The notes: generated by a model not told the origin, from the sequence alone. Shown: positions 8,182-17,569, numbered from the stretch's first letter. The stretch: DNA of 64,000 nucleotides from Pseudomonas sp. Tri1 (GCF_017968885.1 NZ_CP072913.1:1410001-1474000); one strand, 5' to 3'. Program-made: numbers and translations.

Positions 8182-9369
8182 TCAGCTCGGCAATGCAGGC
8201 TGCTTGCGACTGGCCGCCGCTGTCACCGCGTAACCCAACAACGCCGCCAATATCGAACCGGTGAGGATCCCCATCCGGTCCATGCCGGCGTAGTCACTCA
8301 CACCCGGCTCGAACGCCAGGGAGCCGACGAACAGGCTCATGGTGAACCCGATACCGCACAGGATCGCCACGCCCAGTACCTGTCCCCAGTTGGCACCCGT
8401 GGGCAGGCTGGCGATGCCGATCTTCACGGCCAGCCAGGTCAGGCCGAATACGCCGACGGTCTTGCCCAGCAGCAGGCCGATAGCGATACCCATCGGTACG
8501 TGATGAGTGAAGCTCTCGACGGTGACGCCGCTCAGGGACAGGCCGGCGTTGGCGAAGGCGAACAGCGGCAGGATGCCGTAGGCCACCCAGGGATGCAGGG
8601 CATGTTCCAGGGTCAGCAGCGGTGAGGTTTCGGCATTTTTCGTCTGCAGCGGAATGCAGAACGCCAGGGTCACCCCCGCCAGGGTGGCATGGACACCGCT
8701 CTTGAGCACGCAGACCCACAGAATCAGGCCTATGACCATGTAAGGGCCGAGCTTGACCACGCCCATCCGGTTCAACGCCACCAGCGCGGCGATGCAGGCT
8801 GCCGCCAATATGAGCGACAGACTGGACAGGGCGCCGGAGTAAAAGATCGCGATGATGATAATGGCGCCCAGGTCGTCGATGATCGCCAGGGTCATCAGGA
8901 ACAGCTTGAGCGACACCGGCACCCGCTTGCCGAGCAGGGCCAGCACGCCGAGGGCGAAGGCGATGTCGGTGGCCGTCGGAATCGCCCAGCCGGCGAGGGC
9001 GGGGGGATTGTCGCGGTTGAGGAACCAGTAGATCAGTGCCGGCACCACCATGCCGCCAATCGCTGCCGCGCCGGGCAAGACGATTTGCGACGGTTTCGAC
9101 AGTTGCCCGCCGAGGACCTCCCGCTTGACTTCGAGGCCGATGAGCAGGAAGAACATCGCCATCAGGCCGTCGTTGATCCACAGCAACAGGGGTTTGGCGA
9201 TCTTCAGTGCCCCGACCTGAGCAACCACCGGCGTATCCAGCAGGCCGTTGTACAGCCAGGAAAGGGGTGAATTATTGATGGCCAGGGCCAGCACGGCAGC
9301 GGCGATCAGTAGCAGGCCGCTGGCAGCCTCCAGCTGGAAAAAACGTGTCAGAGAATTACGTAGAGCCAC
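8182..9369 (-). CDS. nhaA: Na+/H+ antiporter NhaA
   Basis: 395 residues, the usual length for NhaA, an electrogenic inner-membrane antiporter that exports Na+ (or Li+) for two H+ and governs Na+ and alkaline-pH tolerance. The ion-binding aspartates are visible: D135 in A-T-D-I-A-F-A-L-G and the D165/D166 pair in I-I-D-D-L-G-A. Twelve helices are expected. The start is a GTG preceded by GGAGAG at five bases. An inverted repeat 40 bases upstream may be an operator. The gene stands alone between a convergent lipoprotein gene and a divergent PLP enzyme. Confidence 0.95.
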   Translation of the reverse strand: MALRNSLTRFFQLEAASGLLLIAAAVLALAINNSPLSWLYNGLLDTPVVAQVGALKIAKPLLLWINDGLMAMFFLLIGLEVKREVLGGQLSKPSQIVLPGAAAIGGMVVPALIYWFLNRDNPPALAGWAIPTATDIAFALGVLALLGKRVPVSLKLFLMTLAIIDDLGAIIIIAIFYSGALSSLSLILAAACIAALVALNRMGVVKLGPYMVIGLILWVCVLKSGVHATLAGVTLAFCIPLQTKNAETSPLLTLEHALHPWVAYGILPLFAFANAGLSLSGVTVESFTHHVPMGIAIGLLLGKTVGVFGLTWLAVKIGIASLPTGANWGQVLGVAILCGIGFTMSLFVGSLAFEPGVSDYAGMDRMGILTGSILAALLGYAVTAAASRKQPALPS

Positions 9370-9408
9370 GATCGCTCTCCATTCATCGAATCAAAAAGAT
9401 GGCACACC

Positions 9409-9425
9409 CTAACCCGTACGGTTAG
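9409..9425. promoter_or_regulatory. Inverted repeat upstream of nhaA (candidate operator)
   Basis: CTAACC-CGTAC-GGTTAG, a six-base perfect inverted repeat centred on CGTAC, about 40 bases before the nhaA start in the divergent spacer. The arms resemble operators of TetR-type repressors, but no regulator gene is adjacent. Confidence 0.4.
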
Positions 9426-9637
9426 TTGTTAAAACAAAAGTTATATTCTTTTTTGTTATATGACGTTACAACGCCTGTAAGGCGCGGTCGGGCAGTTACG
9501 GCGCATATTGGACCTTAGCTGTACCTGTGCGCGATGTCGGTTTTTTCCTAAGCTTGTGACTGGTTTTTCCGAGACCAAAGTCGCGCCTGTATGACCGCCA
9601 GGTTTCCCGCGTCGAACCGATCCAGTGAGAACACACC

Positions 9638-10732
9638 ATGAACGACCACCGCCAGTGGGCGCGCGAAGCGATTCGCATCATTGAGGCTGACTTCCAGCGC
9701 AGTGCCGATACCCACCTGATTCCACTGCCACTGCCAGGCCTGCCGGGCATCGAGCTGTACTTCAAGGATGAGTCCAGTCATCCCACTGGCAGCCTCAAGC
9801 ACCGGTTGGCGCGCTCGCTGTTTCTCTATGCGTTGTGTAACGGTTGGCTCAAGCCCGGGGCGCCGGTGATCGAGGCGTCCAGCGGTTCGACAGCCATTTC
9901 GGAGGCGTACTTTGCCCGGCTGCTGGGCCTGCCGTTCATTGCAGTGATGCCGGCGACCACCTCCAGGGAAAAAATCGCACAGATTGCCTTCTATGGCGGC
10001 CAGAGCCATCTGGTGGACGATCCGACACAGATCTACGCTGAGTCTGAACGCCTGGCCCGCGAGCATGACGGTCACTTCATCGACCAGTTCACCTATGCCG
10101 AACGCGCCACGGACTGGCGGGCCAATAACAACATTGCCGAATCGATCTTCCAGCAGATGCGCTTCGAGCGGCATCCGGAGCCAAGCTGGCTGATTTCCAG
10201 CCCCGGCACCGGCGGTACCACGGCCACCCTGGGGCGCTACGTGCGTTATCGCCAGCACGGCACCCGTGTGCTGTGTGCCGACGCCGAGCGTTCGGTGTTC
10301 TTCGACTACTACCGCAGCGGCGATGCCAGCCTGCGCCTGGATTGCGGCTCGCGAATCGAAGGCATCGGCCGGCCACGGGTCGAGGCGTCGTTTTTGCCCA
10401 AAGTCATCGATGCGATGGTCAAGGTTCCGGACGCGCTGTCACTGGCGGCCATGCATTACCTGGCCGGGCGCCTGGGACGACGGGTCGGTGGTTCCAGCGG
10501 TACCAACCTGGTCGGCGCGCTGATTGCCGCCAGGCAGATGGTGCAAGCGGGGGAGTCGGGGTCGATCGTCGCGATTTTGTGCGACGGCGGCGAGCGCTAT
10601 GCCACGACTTATTACGATCCGGCGTGGCTCAAGGCCCAGGGCTATGAGTTGAGTGGGTTGATGGACATCGTAGCGGCGAGTGTGGAGCGGGGCGAGGCGT
10701 TGCCGGAGAGTGTGTTGCGAGCGAATATCTGA
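9638..10732 (+). CDS. PLP-dependent cysteine-synthase-family protein
   Basis: 364 residues of fold-type II PLP enzymes (cysteine synthase/cystathionine beta-synthase). The Schiff-base lysine is K54 in P-T-G-S-L-K-H-R, the substrate loop is [10 protein letters not shown] (79-88), and the phosphate-binding loop is S-P-G-T-G-G-T (188-194). It differs from CysK/CysM in having a longer N-terminus and the C-terminal G-D-G-G-E-R-Y-type end ([11 protein letters not shown]), close to the proteins annotated as L-cysteine desulfhydrase or cysteine synthase-like in Pseudomonas. It probably acts on cysteine, O-acetylserine or a related amino acid; the true substrate is not known. It is monocistronic, with a REPIN behind it. 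Confidence 0.85.
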   Translation: MNDHRQWAREAIRIIEADFQRSADTHLIPLPLPGLPGIELYFKDESSHPTGSLKHRLARSLFLYALCNGWLKPGAPVIEASSGSTAISEAYFARLLGLPFIAVMPATTSREKIAQIAFYGGQSHLVDDPTQIYAESERLAREHDGHFIDQFTYAERATDWRANNNIAESIFQQMRFERHPEPSWLISSPGTGGTTATLGRYVRYRQHGTRVLCADAERSVFFDYYRSGDASLRLDCGSRIEGIGRPRVEASFLPKVIDAMVKVPDALSLAAMHYLAGRLGRRVGGSSGTNLVGALIAARQMVQAGESGSIVAILCDGGERYATTYYDPAWLKAQGYELSGLMDIVAASVERGEALPESVLRANI

Positions 10733-10749
10733 AAACACCTGGATCCCTC

Positions 10750-10839
10750 GTGGGAGCGAGCTTGCTCGCTATAGCGGTGGATCAGTCAACATCTATGTTG
10801 AATGCCTGGCCGCCATCGCGAGCAAGCTCGCTCCCACAG
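10750..10839. repeat. REPIN (inverted REP pair)
   Basis: GTGGGAGCGAGCTTGCTCGC at the left and its reverse complement at the right, facing inward. Lies between the 3' ends of the PLP enzyme and the convergent flavoprotein gene. Confidence 0.93.
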
Positions 10840-10906
10840 GGTCGTGCTGTTCACTTAGGAAAATCCTGCCTTGAGTGAACAGCATTGGCCCCGGAAGGGG
10901 GCTCTG

Positions 10907-12520
10907 TCAGGCTTCGAGACCGAGGATATCTCGCGCCACCGCCTCGGCAATCCGGATCCCGTCCACGCCCGCCGACAGGATGCCGCCTGCATAACCGGCG
11001 CCTTCGCCGGCCGGGAACAAGCCCTTGACGTTCAGGCTCTGCAGCGTTTCGTCGCGGGTAATGCGCAGGGGCGACGAGGTACGGGTTTCGATCCCGGTCA
11101 GCACCGCGTCGTGCAGCGAATAACCGCGAATCTGCTTCTCGAACGCCGGCAGGGCTTCGCGGATGGCTTCGATGGCGAAGTCCGGCAGGGCCTGGGCCAG
11201 GTCGCCCAGGGAGACGCCAGGCTTGTAGGACGGTTCGACGCTACCCAGTGCCGTGGACGGCTTGCCGGCGATGAAGTCGCCCACCAGTTGCGCCGGGGCC
11301 TCGTAGTTGCTGCCGCCGAGCACGAACGCGTGGGACTCCAGGCGCTCCTGCAACTCGATCCCCGCCAGCGGGCCGCCCGGATAATCGACTTCCGGGGTGA
11401 TGCCAACGACGATGCCGGAGTTGGCGTTGCGCTCGTTGCGTGAATATTGGCTCATGCCGTTGGTCACGACGCGGTTCGGCTCGGAGGTCGCGGCTACCAC
11501 AGTACCGCCCGGGCACATGCAGAAGCTGTACACCGAGCGACCGTTCTTGGCGTGGTGCACCAGTTTGTAATCGGCGGCGCCGAGCTTCGGGTGGCCGGCG
11601 TACTTGCCCAAGCGCGCGCTGTCGATCAGCGATTGCGGGTGTTCGATACGGAAACCTACCGAGAACGGCTTGGCTTCCATGTACACGCCGCGGCTGTGGA
11701 GCATGCGGAAGGTGTCCCGGGCGCTGTGGCCCAGGGCCAGGATCACATGCCTGGAATGAATCCGTTCACCGCTGGCCAGTTCGACGCCGACCAACTGGCC
11801 GTCCTCGATCAGCACATCGGTGACGCGCTGCTGGAAGCGCACTTCACCGCCCAGGGCGCGGATTTGCTCACGCATGTTTTCCACTACGCCTGTCAGGCGG
11901 AACGTACCGATGTGCGGTTTGCTGACGTAGAGGATTTCTTCCGGTGCGCCGGCCTTGACGAACTCGTGCAGGACCTTGCGACCGAGGAACTTCGGATCCT
12001 TGATCTGGCTGTAGAGCTTGCCGTCGGAAAACGTCCCCGCGCCACCTTCGCCGAACTGCACGTTGGACTCAGGGTTGAGCACGCTTTTGCGCCACAGGCC
12101 CCAGGTGTCCTTGGTGCGCTGGCGCACTTCCGGGCCGCGTTCGAGGATGATCGGCTTGAAGCCCATCTGTGCCAGCAACATGGCGGCGAAGATTCCGCAC
12201 GGGCCGAAGCCGACCACGATCGGCCGTTCGCTCAGGTCGGCCGGAGCCTGGCCGACCACGTTGTAGCTGACATCCGGTGCTTCGTTGACGTTACGGTCAT
12301 CGACGAACTTGCGCAGCACGCTGGCTTCATCGCGCACCGTCAGGTCGATGGTGTAGATAAAGCACAGTTCGGAGGATTTTTTGCGCGCGTCGTAGCTGCG
12401 CTTGAACAAGGTGAAATCGAGCAGATCATCGCTGGCGATACCCAGGCGCTGCACGATGGCTGGGCGTAGGTCTTCTTCGGGATGGTCGATTGGCAGCTTG
12501 AGTTCGGTGATTCGTAACAT
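10907..12520 (-). CDS. Uncharacterised FAD-dependent dehydrogenase (COG2509 type)
   Basis: 537 residues. About 90 N-terminal residues form a conserved extra domain (L-R-I-T-E-L-K-L-P-I-D-H, F-K-R-S-Y-D-A-R-K-K), followed by the Rossmann dinucleotide motif V-V-G-F-G-P-C-G-I-F-A-A (102-113). Later FAD/NAD(P) elements include H-V-I-L-A-L-G-H-S-A-R-D and the C-terminal G-L-F-P-A-G-E-G-A-G-Y-A-G-G-I, which contacts the flavin. Widely conserved in bacteria and usually annotated as NAD(P)/FAD-dependent oxidoreductase; the substrate is unknown. It is the first gene of a run on the minus strand but is followed by a REPIN, so is likely transcribed alone. Confidence 0.9.
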   Translation of the reverse strand: MLRITELKLPIDHPEEDLRPAIVQRLGIASDDLLDFTLFKRSYDARKKSSELCFIYTIDLTVRDEASVLRKFVDDRNVNEAPDVSYNVVGQAPADLSERPIVVGFGPCGIFAAMLLAQMGFKPIILERGPEVRQRTKDTWGLWRKSVLNPESNVQFGEGGAGTFSDGKLYSQIKDPKFLGRKVLHEFVKAGAPEEILYVSKPHIGTFRLTGVVENMREQIRALGGEVRFQQRVTDVLIEDGQLVGVELASGERIHSRHVILALGHSARDTFRMLHSRGVYMEAKPFSVGFRIEHPQSLIDSARLGKYAGHPKLGAADYKLVHHAKNGRSVYSFCMCPGGTVVAATSEPNRVVTNGMSQYSRNERNANSGIVVGITPEVDYPGGPLAGIELQERLESHAFVLGGSNYEAPAQLVGDFIAGKPSTALGSVEPSYKPGVSLGDLAQALPDFAIEAIREALPAFEKQIRGYSLHDAVLTGIETRTSSPLRITRDETLQSLNVKGLFPAGEGAGYAGGILSAGVDGIRIAEAVARDILGLEA

Positions 12521-12593
12521 GAGGGGATCCGGTTCGCGGGACGCACAACTGCGTCAGGGCGTGAACCGGCGATTATAAGCCAAAACCTGCGAA

Positions 12594-13271
12594 TCAGTCG
12601 TTGCGCGCACCGCCAAAGTAGGCGCAGCCGCGCTGGACCTGACCGTTGACCCGCAGTTCGGCGCTCATGTGTTGCACGCTGCCGTTCACGTTGTCGACGC
12701 AGCGCTGGGGGGTGACCCAGAGCTCGACCTTCTGGCCATTGGCTTCGGTGCTGAGGTTGAAGCGGCCGTCACCCAACTGCTCCTCCATGTACGGCACCGC
12801 CAGGGGTGGCTGGCCCTCGCGTTCGAGCACCAGGCCCTTGCCGCTGGCCTTGAGGTTCCACTCGGGGCCATGGCCGGCGGCGCGCAGGATCAACAGTCTG
12901 AAATTTCCGTCATCGCACGCGGTGCCTGAGCGCTCCAGGCGATACAGCTGCTCCACGTCCAACTGGCTGTCGGTACCGGCCGCTGTGCTGGAGACGATAC
13001 GGCCGCGCACGTCGGCAAACAGCTTGCCCCGCTCGTCGGCCAGGCTCGCGGCTTGCTGCAGCACGCTGGTGCCACCGCTGTCGTTGACGATGTAGCGGCG
13101 CTGTTCCTGGCACGGCTGGAACACCAGCTTGCCCTCGGCCGCCGTGAGTTCGCCCTGCATGCGCGTCTGACCGGCGTGGGAGGCGCTCTGACGCGGGGCG
13201 TCGAGCAATTGGCAGCCGGCGAACAGCGGCAGGAGGGCGACAAACAGCAGGGAGCGGGCGGCACGCATCAT
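12594..13271 (-). CDS. Predicted lipoprotein of unknown function
   Basis: 225 residues from the ATG at 13271, chosen because GGAG lies five bases upstream; a start 15 bases earlier lacks this. Type II signal peptide with lipobox L-F-A-G-C (C20). The mature part is beta-rich with repeated short motifs (G-K-L-V-F-Q-P-C, G-N-F-R-L-L-I-L-R-A, Y-M-E-E-Q-L-G-D-G-R-F) and four cysteines beyond the lipid site, consistent with two disulfides in the periplasm. It resembles the META/COG3650-like envelope lipoproteins, but I cannot name a function. Gene stands between the flavoprotein and the SDR gene, all on the minus strand. Confidence 0.75.
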   Translation of the reverse strand: MMRAARSLLFVALLPLFAGCQLLDAPRQSASHAGQTRMQGELTAAEGKLVFQPCQEQRRYIVNDSGGTSVLQQAASLADERGKLFADVRGRIVSSTAAGTDSQLDVEQLYRLERSGTACDDGNFRLLILRAAGHGPEWNLKASGKGLVLEREGQPPLAVPYMEEQLGDGRFNLSTEANGQKVELWVTPQRCVDNVNGSVQHMSAELRVNGQVQRGCAYFGGARND

Positions 13272-13329
13272 TGGGTCTCCAGACAAGTGCCGCCACGTTA
13301 CTCAGACTGATCCTGCATCACAAGGGGTG

Positions 13330-13929
13330 TCAGCCCACGTGAAAGGTCTGACCGGTTTGTAGGCCTTCGACACTCTTGGCGTAGGCCAATGCGACATCGG
13401 CGGCGGGCACCGGTTTGTAGCCGCGGAAGTAAGGCGCGTATTTGTCCATGGCTTCGAGCAACACGTTCGGGCTCACCGAGTTGACGCGCAAGCCTCGTGG
13501 CAACTCGATTGCCGCGGCACGCACGAAACTGTCCAGGGCGCCGTTGACCAGGGCTGCCGACGCACCGCTCTTGATCGGGTCGTGGCTGAGCACGCCAGTG
13601 GTAAAAGTGAAGGATGCGCCGTCGTTGGCGAATTCGCGGCCGATCAGCAGCAGGTTGACCTGGCCCATCAGCTTGTCTTTCAAGCCCAGGGCGAAGCTGT
13701 CTTCGGTCATCTCGCCCAGGGGCGCAAAGGTGACATTGCCCGCTGCGCAGACCAGGGCATCGAAGCGTCCAGTCTTTTCGAACAGGGCTCGGATCGAGGC
13801 GCTGTCGCTGATATCCACGTGCAATTCACCGCTGTGGCGGCCAATCCGCACGATTTCGTGGCGCGGCGACAGTTCGTCGGCAATGGCCGAACCAATGGTG
13901 CCGTTGGCGCCGATCAACAGGATTTTCAT
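13330..13929 (-). CDS. Atypical short-chain dehydrogenase/reductase
   Basis: 199 residues, shorter than classical SDRs (about 250). The NAD(P)-binding motif G-A-N-G-T-I-G is at 7-13 and the structural motif C-A-A-G-N-V at about 61-66. At the expected catalytic site the sequence is T-T-G-V-L-S-H-D-P then G-A-S-A-A-L-V-N-G-A-L: a Ser is present but the usual Y-x-x-x-K is absent. The following R-A-A-A-I-E-L-P-R-G-L-R-V-N-S-V-S-P is standard. It may therefore be a binding protein or use different catalytic residues. A divergent LysR regulator starts 104 bases away and is its likely regulator. Confidence 0.85.
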   Translation of the reverse strand: MKILLIGANGTIGSAIADELSPRHEIVRIGRHSGELHVDISDSASIRALFEKTGRFDALVCAAGNVTFAPLGEMTEDSFALGLKDKLMGQVNLLLIGREFANDGASFTFTTGVLSHDPIKSGASAALVNGALDSFVRAAAIELPRGLRVNSVSPNVLLEAMDKYAPYFRGYKPVPAADVALAYAKSVEGLQTGQTFHVG

Positions 13930-13981
13930 GGGCTGTTCCTCAATGGGTTGAATGAGTTTTCAGTCTAGAGGGGTTCTTTTC

Positions 13982-13999
13982 ATTAATAATCGTGCTAAT
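13982..13999. promoter_or_regulatory. Candidate LysR-type operator between the SDR and LysR genes
   Basis: ATTA-N10-TAAT, an imperfectly spaced dyad in the 104-base divergent spacer, where LysR-type regulators usually bind (T-N11-A theme). Position fits control of both genes; binding is inferred. Confidence 0.35.
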
Positions 14000-14033
14000 A
14001 GGCAACCTTTGGTTTTCATTTGGAAACAATCCG

Positions 14034-14963
14034 ATGAGCGAGATGGATGACCTGGCGGCGTTTGCGGTGTTGATGGAGGCCGGCAGTTTCACCCTGGCGG
14101 CCCAGCAGTTGGGCTGTAGCAAGGGGCAGTTGTCCAAACGCATCAGCTTGTTGGAGAGCCGGTTCTGCGTGGTATTGCTGCAGCGCACCACACGCCGCTT
14201 GAGCCTCACGGCGGCTGGCGCGGCGTTGTTGCCTCAGGCCCAGGCGCTGTTGGTACAGGTGGAAAGGGCGCGTCAGGCATTGGCTCGGTTGAAGGACGAC
14301 ATTTCCGGGCCGGTGCGGATGACGGTTCCGGTTTCGCTGGGAGAAACGTTCTTTGAAGGTTTGTTGATGGAGTTCGCACGCACCTATCCCGATGTGCAAA
14401 TCGAACTGGAGCTCAACAATGGTTATCGCGATCTGACTCGCGATGGCTTCGACCTGGCGATTCGTTCTGACGCCGCCATCGATGAGCGATTGGTGGCCCG
14501 CCCGCTGCTGGCCTGGCACGAAATGACCTGCGCCAGCCCGGCCTATCTTCAACATTATGGCGAGCCCGAAACTCCTCAGGCCCTGGCCGAGCACCGCTGC
14601 CTGCTCAACAGCCACTACAGCGGGCGGGAAGAATGGCTTTATCACCAGCAACACGAACTGTTGCGGGTCCGTGTGTCGGGGCCGTTCGCCAGCAACCACT
14701 ACAGCCTGTTGAAAAAAGCTGCCCTGGCCGGTGCCGGAATCGCCCGGTTGCCGTCATACCTGCTGCATGAAGAGTTGGCTGACGGACGCCTGCGCTGGGT
14801 GCTGCGCGATTACCAGACCCGGCGTATGCCGATGTACCTGGTGCATCCGTACCAGGGCGGATTGCCCAAGCGCACCCAGGTGCTGGCCGATTACTTGATC
14901 GATTGGTTCAAGCGCAGTGGCGAGGCGTTGGATCGGCTCGCTCCCACAGTGGGCCTGCGCTGA
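14034..14963 (+). CDS. LysR-family transcriptional regulator
   Basis: 309 residues from the ATG at 14034. An N-terminal winged helix-turn-helix (about 1-60: F-A-V-L-M-E-A-G-S-F-T-L-A-A-Q-Q-L-G and K-R-I-S-L-L-E-S-R-F) is followed by a linker helix and the periplasmic-binding-like effector domain (about 90-295). It belongs to the CrgA/AaeR-like group by its R-A-R-Q-A-L-A-R-L-K-D-D-I-S-G-P-V-R-M-T linker. It is divergent from the SDR gene and probably controls it. The last ten codons coincide with a fragment of the REP repeat (CTCGCTCCCACAG at 14938-14950), so its C-terminus seems to have been rewritten by a REP element. An alternative start at 14043 is possible. Confidence 0.9.
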   Translation: MSEMDDLAAFAVLMEAGSFTLAAQQLGCSKGQLSKRISLLESRFCVVLLQRTTRRLSLTAAGAALLPQAQALLVQVERARQALARLKDDISGPVRMTVPVSLGETFFEGLLMEFARTYPDVQIELELNNGYRDLTRDGFDLAIRSDAAIDERLVARPLLAWHEMTCASPAYLQHYGEPETPQALAEHRCLLNSHYSGREEWLYHQQHELLRVRVSGPFASNHYSLLKKAALAGAGIARLPSYLLHEELADGRLRWVLRDYQTRRMPMYLVHPYQGGLPKRTQVLADYLIDWFKRSGEALDRLAPTVGLR

Positions 14964-14994
14964 ACACAAGACTCATGAACACCCAAGATCTCTA

Positions 14995-15082
14995 TGGGAG
15001 CGAGCTTGCTCGCGAAGGCGGTGGCACATCCGGCATTTGTGCAAGCTGACCCACCGCTATCGCGAGCAAGCTCGCTCCCACA
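14995..15082. repeat. REPIN (inverted REP pair)
   Basis: Inward-facing pair of GTGGGAGCGAGCTTGCTCGC-type units 32 bases after the LysR stop codon, between convergent genes. A further REP half lies inside the LysR 3' end, so this spot has held more than one copy. Confidence 0.92.
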
Positions 15083-15099
15083 GGAGATTCCAGTTGCAA

Positions 15100-15576
15100 T
15101 CAGTGGGCGTAGCGTTTGGCGATCAGATGGTCAATGGACACTACCCCCGGTCCGCGAGCCATCAGGTAGAGCAATACCGCCGCCCAGGTGCCATGGGTCG
15201 GATAGGCGTCCGGATAGACAAACAGCTGAATGGTCAACGTCATGCCCAGCAGGGCCATCGCCGAGAAGCGTGTTGCCAGGCCAAACAGTATCAACACCGG
15301 GAAGATATGTTCGGCAGCGGCCGCCAGATGCGCCGCCAGCTCGGGCGACAGCAGCGGCAGGGCGTATTCGCTTTTGAACAGTGGGATGGTCGAGTCCGCC
15401 AGATGCGGCAGGCCGATCTGGAAGGTACCCTCGAACAGGTCAATGGCCAGGCCTTCGATTTTGGTCTGGCCGGATTTCCAGAACACTGCGGCGATGGAGA
15501 ACCGCGCAATAAAGGCGATCAGGCTGTGGGGGATTTTTTCCAGCCATTGAATGAAACCAGCAATCAGGGCGGTCAT
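15100..15576 (-). CDS. bufD: DoxX-family membrane protein of the bufferin operon (BufD-like)
   Basis: 158 residues with four predicted helices (about 20-40, 62-85, 92-112, 120-142) and the DoxX-family core A-R-F-S-I-A-A-V-F-W-K-S-G-Q-T-K-I-E. DoxX proteins are inner-membrane proteins often linked with thiol and redox handling. It is the last gene of a four-gene unit, and its start overlaps the stop of the DUF2063 gene by four bases (ATGA), which implies translational coupling. In described bufferin loci a DoxX-type BufD accompanies the modifying enzymes; the role is not firmly known. Symbol given by family and position. Confidence 0.85.
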   Translation of the reverse strand: MTALIAGFIQWLEKIPHSLIAFIARFSIAAVFWKSGQTKIEGLAIDLFEGTFQIGLPHLADSTIPLFKSEYALPLLSPELAAHLAAAAEHIFPVLILFGLATRFSAMALLGMTLTIQLFVYPDAYPTHGTWAAVLLYLMARGPGVVSIDHLIAKRYAH

Positions 15577-16343
15577 TGGGATGCCTGTTCGGGTAGGAGA
15601 TCAGTGATGGCCTGGTGGCGGATGAGCCCCGCCAGAATGTGTTCCAGGTCAAGGTCGGGGTAGTGCTCGATTGCAGCCTCGATGGCCGCTGTCAGGGGTA
15701 GGCCCTGTTGCAGGGAGGTGATGAAGCCATGAGCACCGTGACTGATCGCGAGCACTTCCAGGTCGAGGCCATTGCGCAGCACCAGAGCGTTCTGGGCGGA
15801 ATACGGCTCGAACGCTACGGGAGGTTCCTGCTGATGGGCAGCCCAGATAGTGACCACCGCGAAGGTTGATTGCAGCAGGCGCAACGATGGGTGAAAGCCG
15901 ATCTTCAACTGCGCTGCAAGCGTGGGGCAGGACAGCACCTTCACAACGCGTTCCGCGCTCATGGGCTGGGCGTCGGCTGCATGCCCGGCCTCGACTTGCA
16001 GCCGCTCCAGGCGAGCCACGTCCGCGAGATAGGGCACGCAGGCGGCGGGTTCGAAACGTTCGATGAAGCCGGCAAAATCGGCGCCGTAGGCGCTCATGAT
16101 CGGACTTTGCGGTGGCGCCGATTGAACGTAGACACCGGCCATGCCCCGGAAAAACTCCTCACCCACCAATTTCGCCACCACCGGATAGTTGTCGGCCAGG
16201 GCATTGATCAATGAGCTGAGCACGTTGTTGCGGTACACCGCGAGGCGGCTCTCGGGATCGGCGCCATTGGCGCTGATCAGGCCCGGCGGACAGGCCTGGT
16301 GCGGGGCGAGCAGCGCTGCGGCGAATTCGCTCTGGCGGCTCAT
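15573..16343 (-). CDS. bufC: DUF2063 protein, partner of the MNIO enzyme (BufC/HvfC-like)
   Basis: 256 residues. The N-terminal part (F-A-A-A-L-L, then [17 protein letters not shown], about 35-55) is the DUF2063 or putative-DNA-binding domain (COG3219), ahead of a C-terminal alpha/beta domain. Proteins of this type accompany DUF692 enzymes and are thought to present the precursor peptide to the enzyme, despite the old DNA-binding label. Its start overlaps the end of the DUF692 gene by four bases and its end overlaps the DoxX gene by four, so the three are coupled. No membrane helix or signal peptide, so it acts in the cytosol. Confidence 0.9.
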   Translation of the reverse strand: MSRQSEFAAALLAPHQACPPGLISANGADPESRLAVYRNNVLSSLINALADNYPVVAKLVGEEFFRGMAGVYVQSAPPQSPIMSAYGADFAGFIERFEPAACVPYLADVARLERLQVEAGHAADAQPMSAERVVKVLSCPTLAAQLKIGFHPSLRLLQSTFAVVTIWAAHQQEPPVAFEPYSAQNALVLRNGLDLEVLAISHGAHGFITSLQQGLPLTAAIEAAIEHYPDLDLEHILAGLIRHQAITDLLPEQASQ

Positions 16344-17209
16344 GGCCGAGCTCCGGCGGCGCTTAACAGTCGCTCAGCCTGGCGTGCTTCAGCCAGCAGC
16401 ACCGCCAATGCAGGAATGTGGTTGTCTCGCTCGATCAGGGTGGCAACTGGTCCGGTCCGCTCCAGTGCCTTGCGATACAGCTGCCAGACTTCATTGGCGA
16501 TGGGCGCGCCGTGATCGTCTATCAGCAGGCGCTCGCCGAGGCTGTCGGTGTCTTCGGCAAACCCGGCCAGATGAATCTCACCGGTGGCCTGCAAGGGCAG
16601 GGCGTCGAGGTAGGCCTGCGGATCTCGGCTGTGGTTGATGGCAGAGACGTAGACGTTATTCACATCCAATAACAGACCGCAGCCGGTGCGACGAATCACT
16701 TCGCCAATAAAGTGAGGCTCGTCGAGGGTCGATTCCTCGAACGCCAGATAAGTGGCCGGGTTTTCCAGCAACAGCCTGCATTTGAGGCTGGCCTGCACCT
16801 GATCGACGTGTTCGCAGACGCGGTCGAGGCTCGCCTGGTCGTAGGCCAGGGGCAGCAAGTCATTGAGGAACACCGGGCCGTGGCTGGACCAAGCCAGGTG
16901 TTCGGAAAAGGATTGGGGCTGATAACGTTCGATCAGTGTGGCCAGGCGTCGCAAATGCGCGACATCCAGCGGCCCTTCGCCACCGATCGACAGGCCGACG
17001 CCGTGCAGCGACAGTGGGTACTGTTCGCGTATCCGCCCCAGGTAGTGATGAAACGGCCCGCCGGCCACCATGTAGTTTTCCGCGTGCACTTCGAAGAAGC
17101 CCAGGTCCGGTTGGGTCTGGAGTACTTCATGGAAATGCTCGGCCTTGAGCCCCAGCCCCGCCCTTGGCGGCAATCGGGTATCAGTGGCGAGAAAAAGCGC
17201 ATTGGACAT
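16340..17209 (-). CDS. bufB: DUF692 multinuclear iron oxidase (MNIO), bufferin-modifying enzyme BufB-like
   Basis: 289 residues from the ATG at 17209, which follows the precursor gene by 25 bases; longer readings would run through the precursor gene. Members of DUF692 (COG3220, TIM-barrel, MbnB relatives) hold two or three iron ions and oxidise cysteine residues in ribosomal peptides. Fitting motifs are G-L-G-L-K-A-E-H-F at 21-29, [10 protein letters not shown] near 42-51, [10 protein letters not shown] near 72-81 and F-S-E-H-L-A-W-S near 108-115, with His, Glu and Asp metal ligands. Further on are [18 protein letters not shown] and E-I-H-L-A-G-F. The likely substrate is the DUF2282 peptide encoded just upstream. 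Confidence 0.93.
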   Translation of the reverse strand: MSNALFLATDTRLPPRAGLGLKAEHFHEVLQTQPDLGFFEVHAENYMVAGGPFHHYLGRIREQYPLSLHGVGLSIGGEGPLDVAHLRRLATLIERYQPQSFSEHLAWSSHGPVFLNDLLPLAYDQASLDRVCEHVDQVQASLKCRLLLENPATYLAFEESTLDEPHFIGEVIRRTGCGLLLDVNNVYVSAINHSRDPQAYLDALPLQATGEIHLAGFAEDTDSLGERLLIDDHGAPIANEVWQLYRKALERTGPVATLIERDNHIPALAVLLAEARQAERLLSAAGARP

Positions 17210-17234
17210 GGTGGCAGGCCTTGGGCAGGTGCGA

Positions 17235-17540
17235 TCAGGACTTGGCTTTGAACGCTTGGAGCTGGCCAAAACCGGTGGGGGAGGTCTTGCTTTCGAGGGT
17301 GGTGCAGGTGCCTTTAGGGACCGATTTCCAAGCGTTGCCCTGATAATCCATTTTTGCGGTGCCTGCGCAGGTGGTACCAGCACCGGCGGCGCAGTTGTTC
17401 ATGCCTTTGAGGGCGACGCCGAAGCATTTTTCCATGTTGTCGTCGGCTGCATGGGCGGTCGAGACGGCTGTCATGCTCAGGGCAGAACCCAGGGCCAGGA
17501 CCAGGGCGGTGGCGGACAGGGTGCGGGTCGAAGCAGTCAT
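17235..17540 (-). CDS. bufA1: DUF2282 bufferin-type precursor peptide (BufA1-like)
   Basis: 101 residues. A Sec signal peptide (about 1-31, cleavage after A-H-A) is followed by a mature part of about 70 residues with four cysteines at 39, 50, 58 and 79 (E-K-C-F-G, N-N-C-A-A, T-T-C-A-G, G-T-C-T-T). This is the DUF2282 pattern ([15 protein letters not shown]). In described systems these precursors are modified on Cys by the DUF692 enzyme in the cytosol, then exported to the periplasm, where they bind copper. It is the first gene of the operon; GGAG lies seven bases before the ATG. Modification of this particular peptide is inferred. Confidence 0.9.
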   Translation of the reverse strand: MTASTRTLSATALVLALGSALSMTAVSTAHAADDNMEKCFGVALKGMNNCAAGAGTTCAGTAKMDYQGNAWKSVPKGTCTTLESKTSPTGFGQLQAFKAKS

Positions 17541-17569
17541 GGTGATTCTCCAGTTCTTCAGGGAAATGA

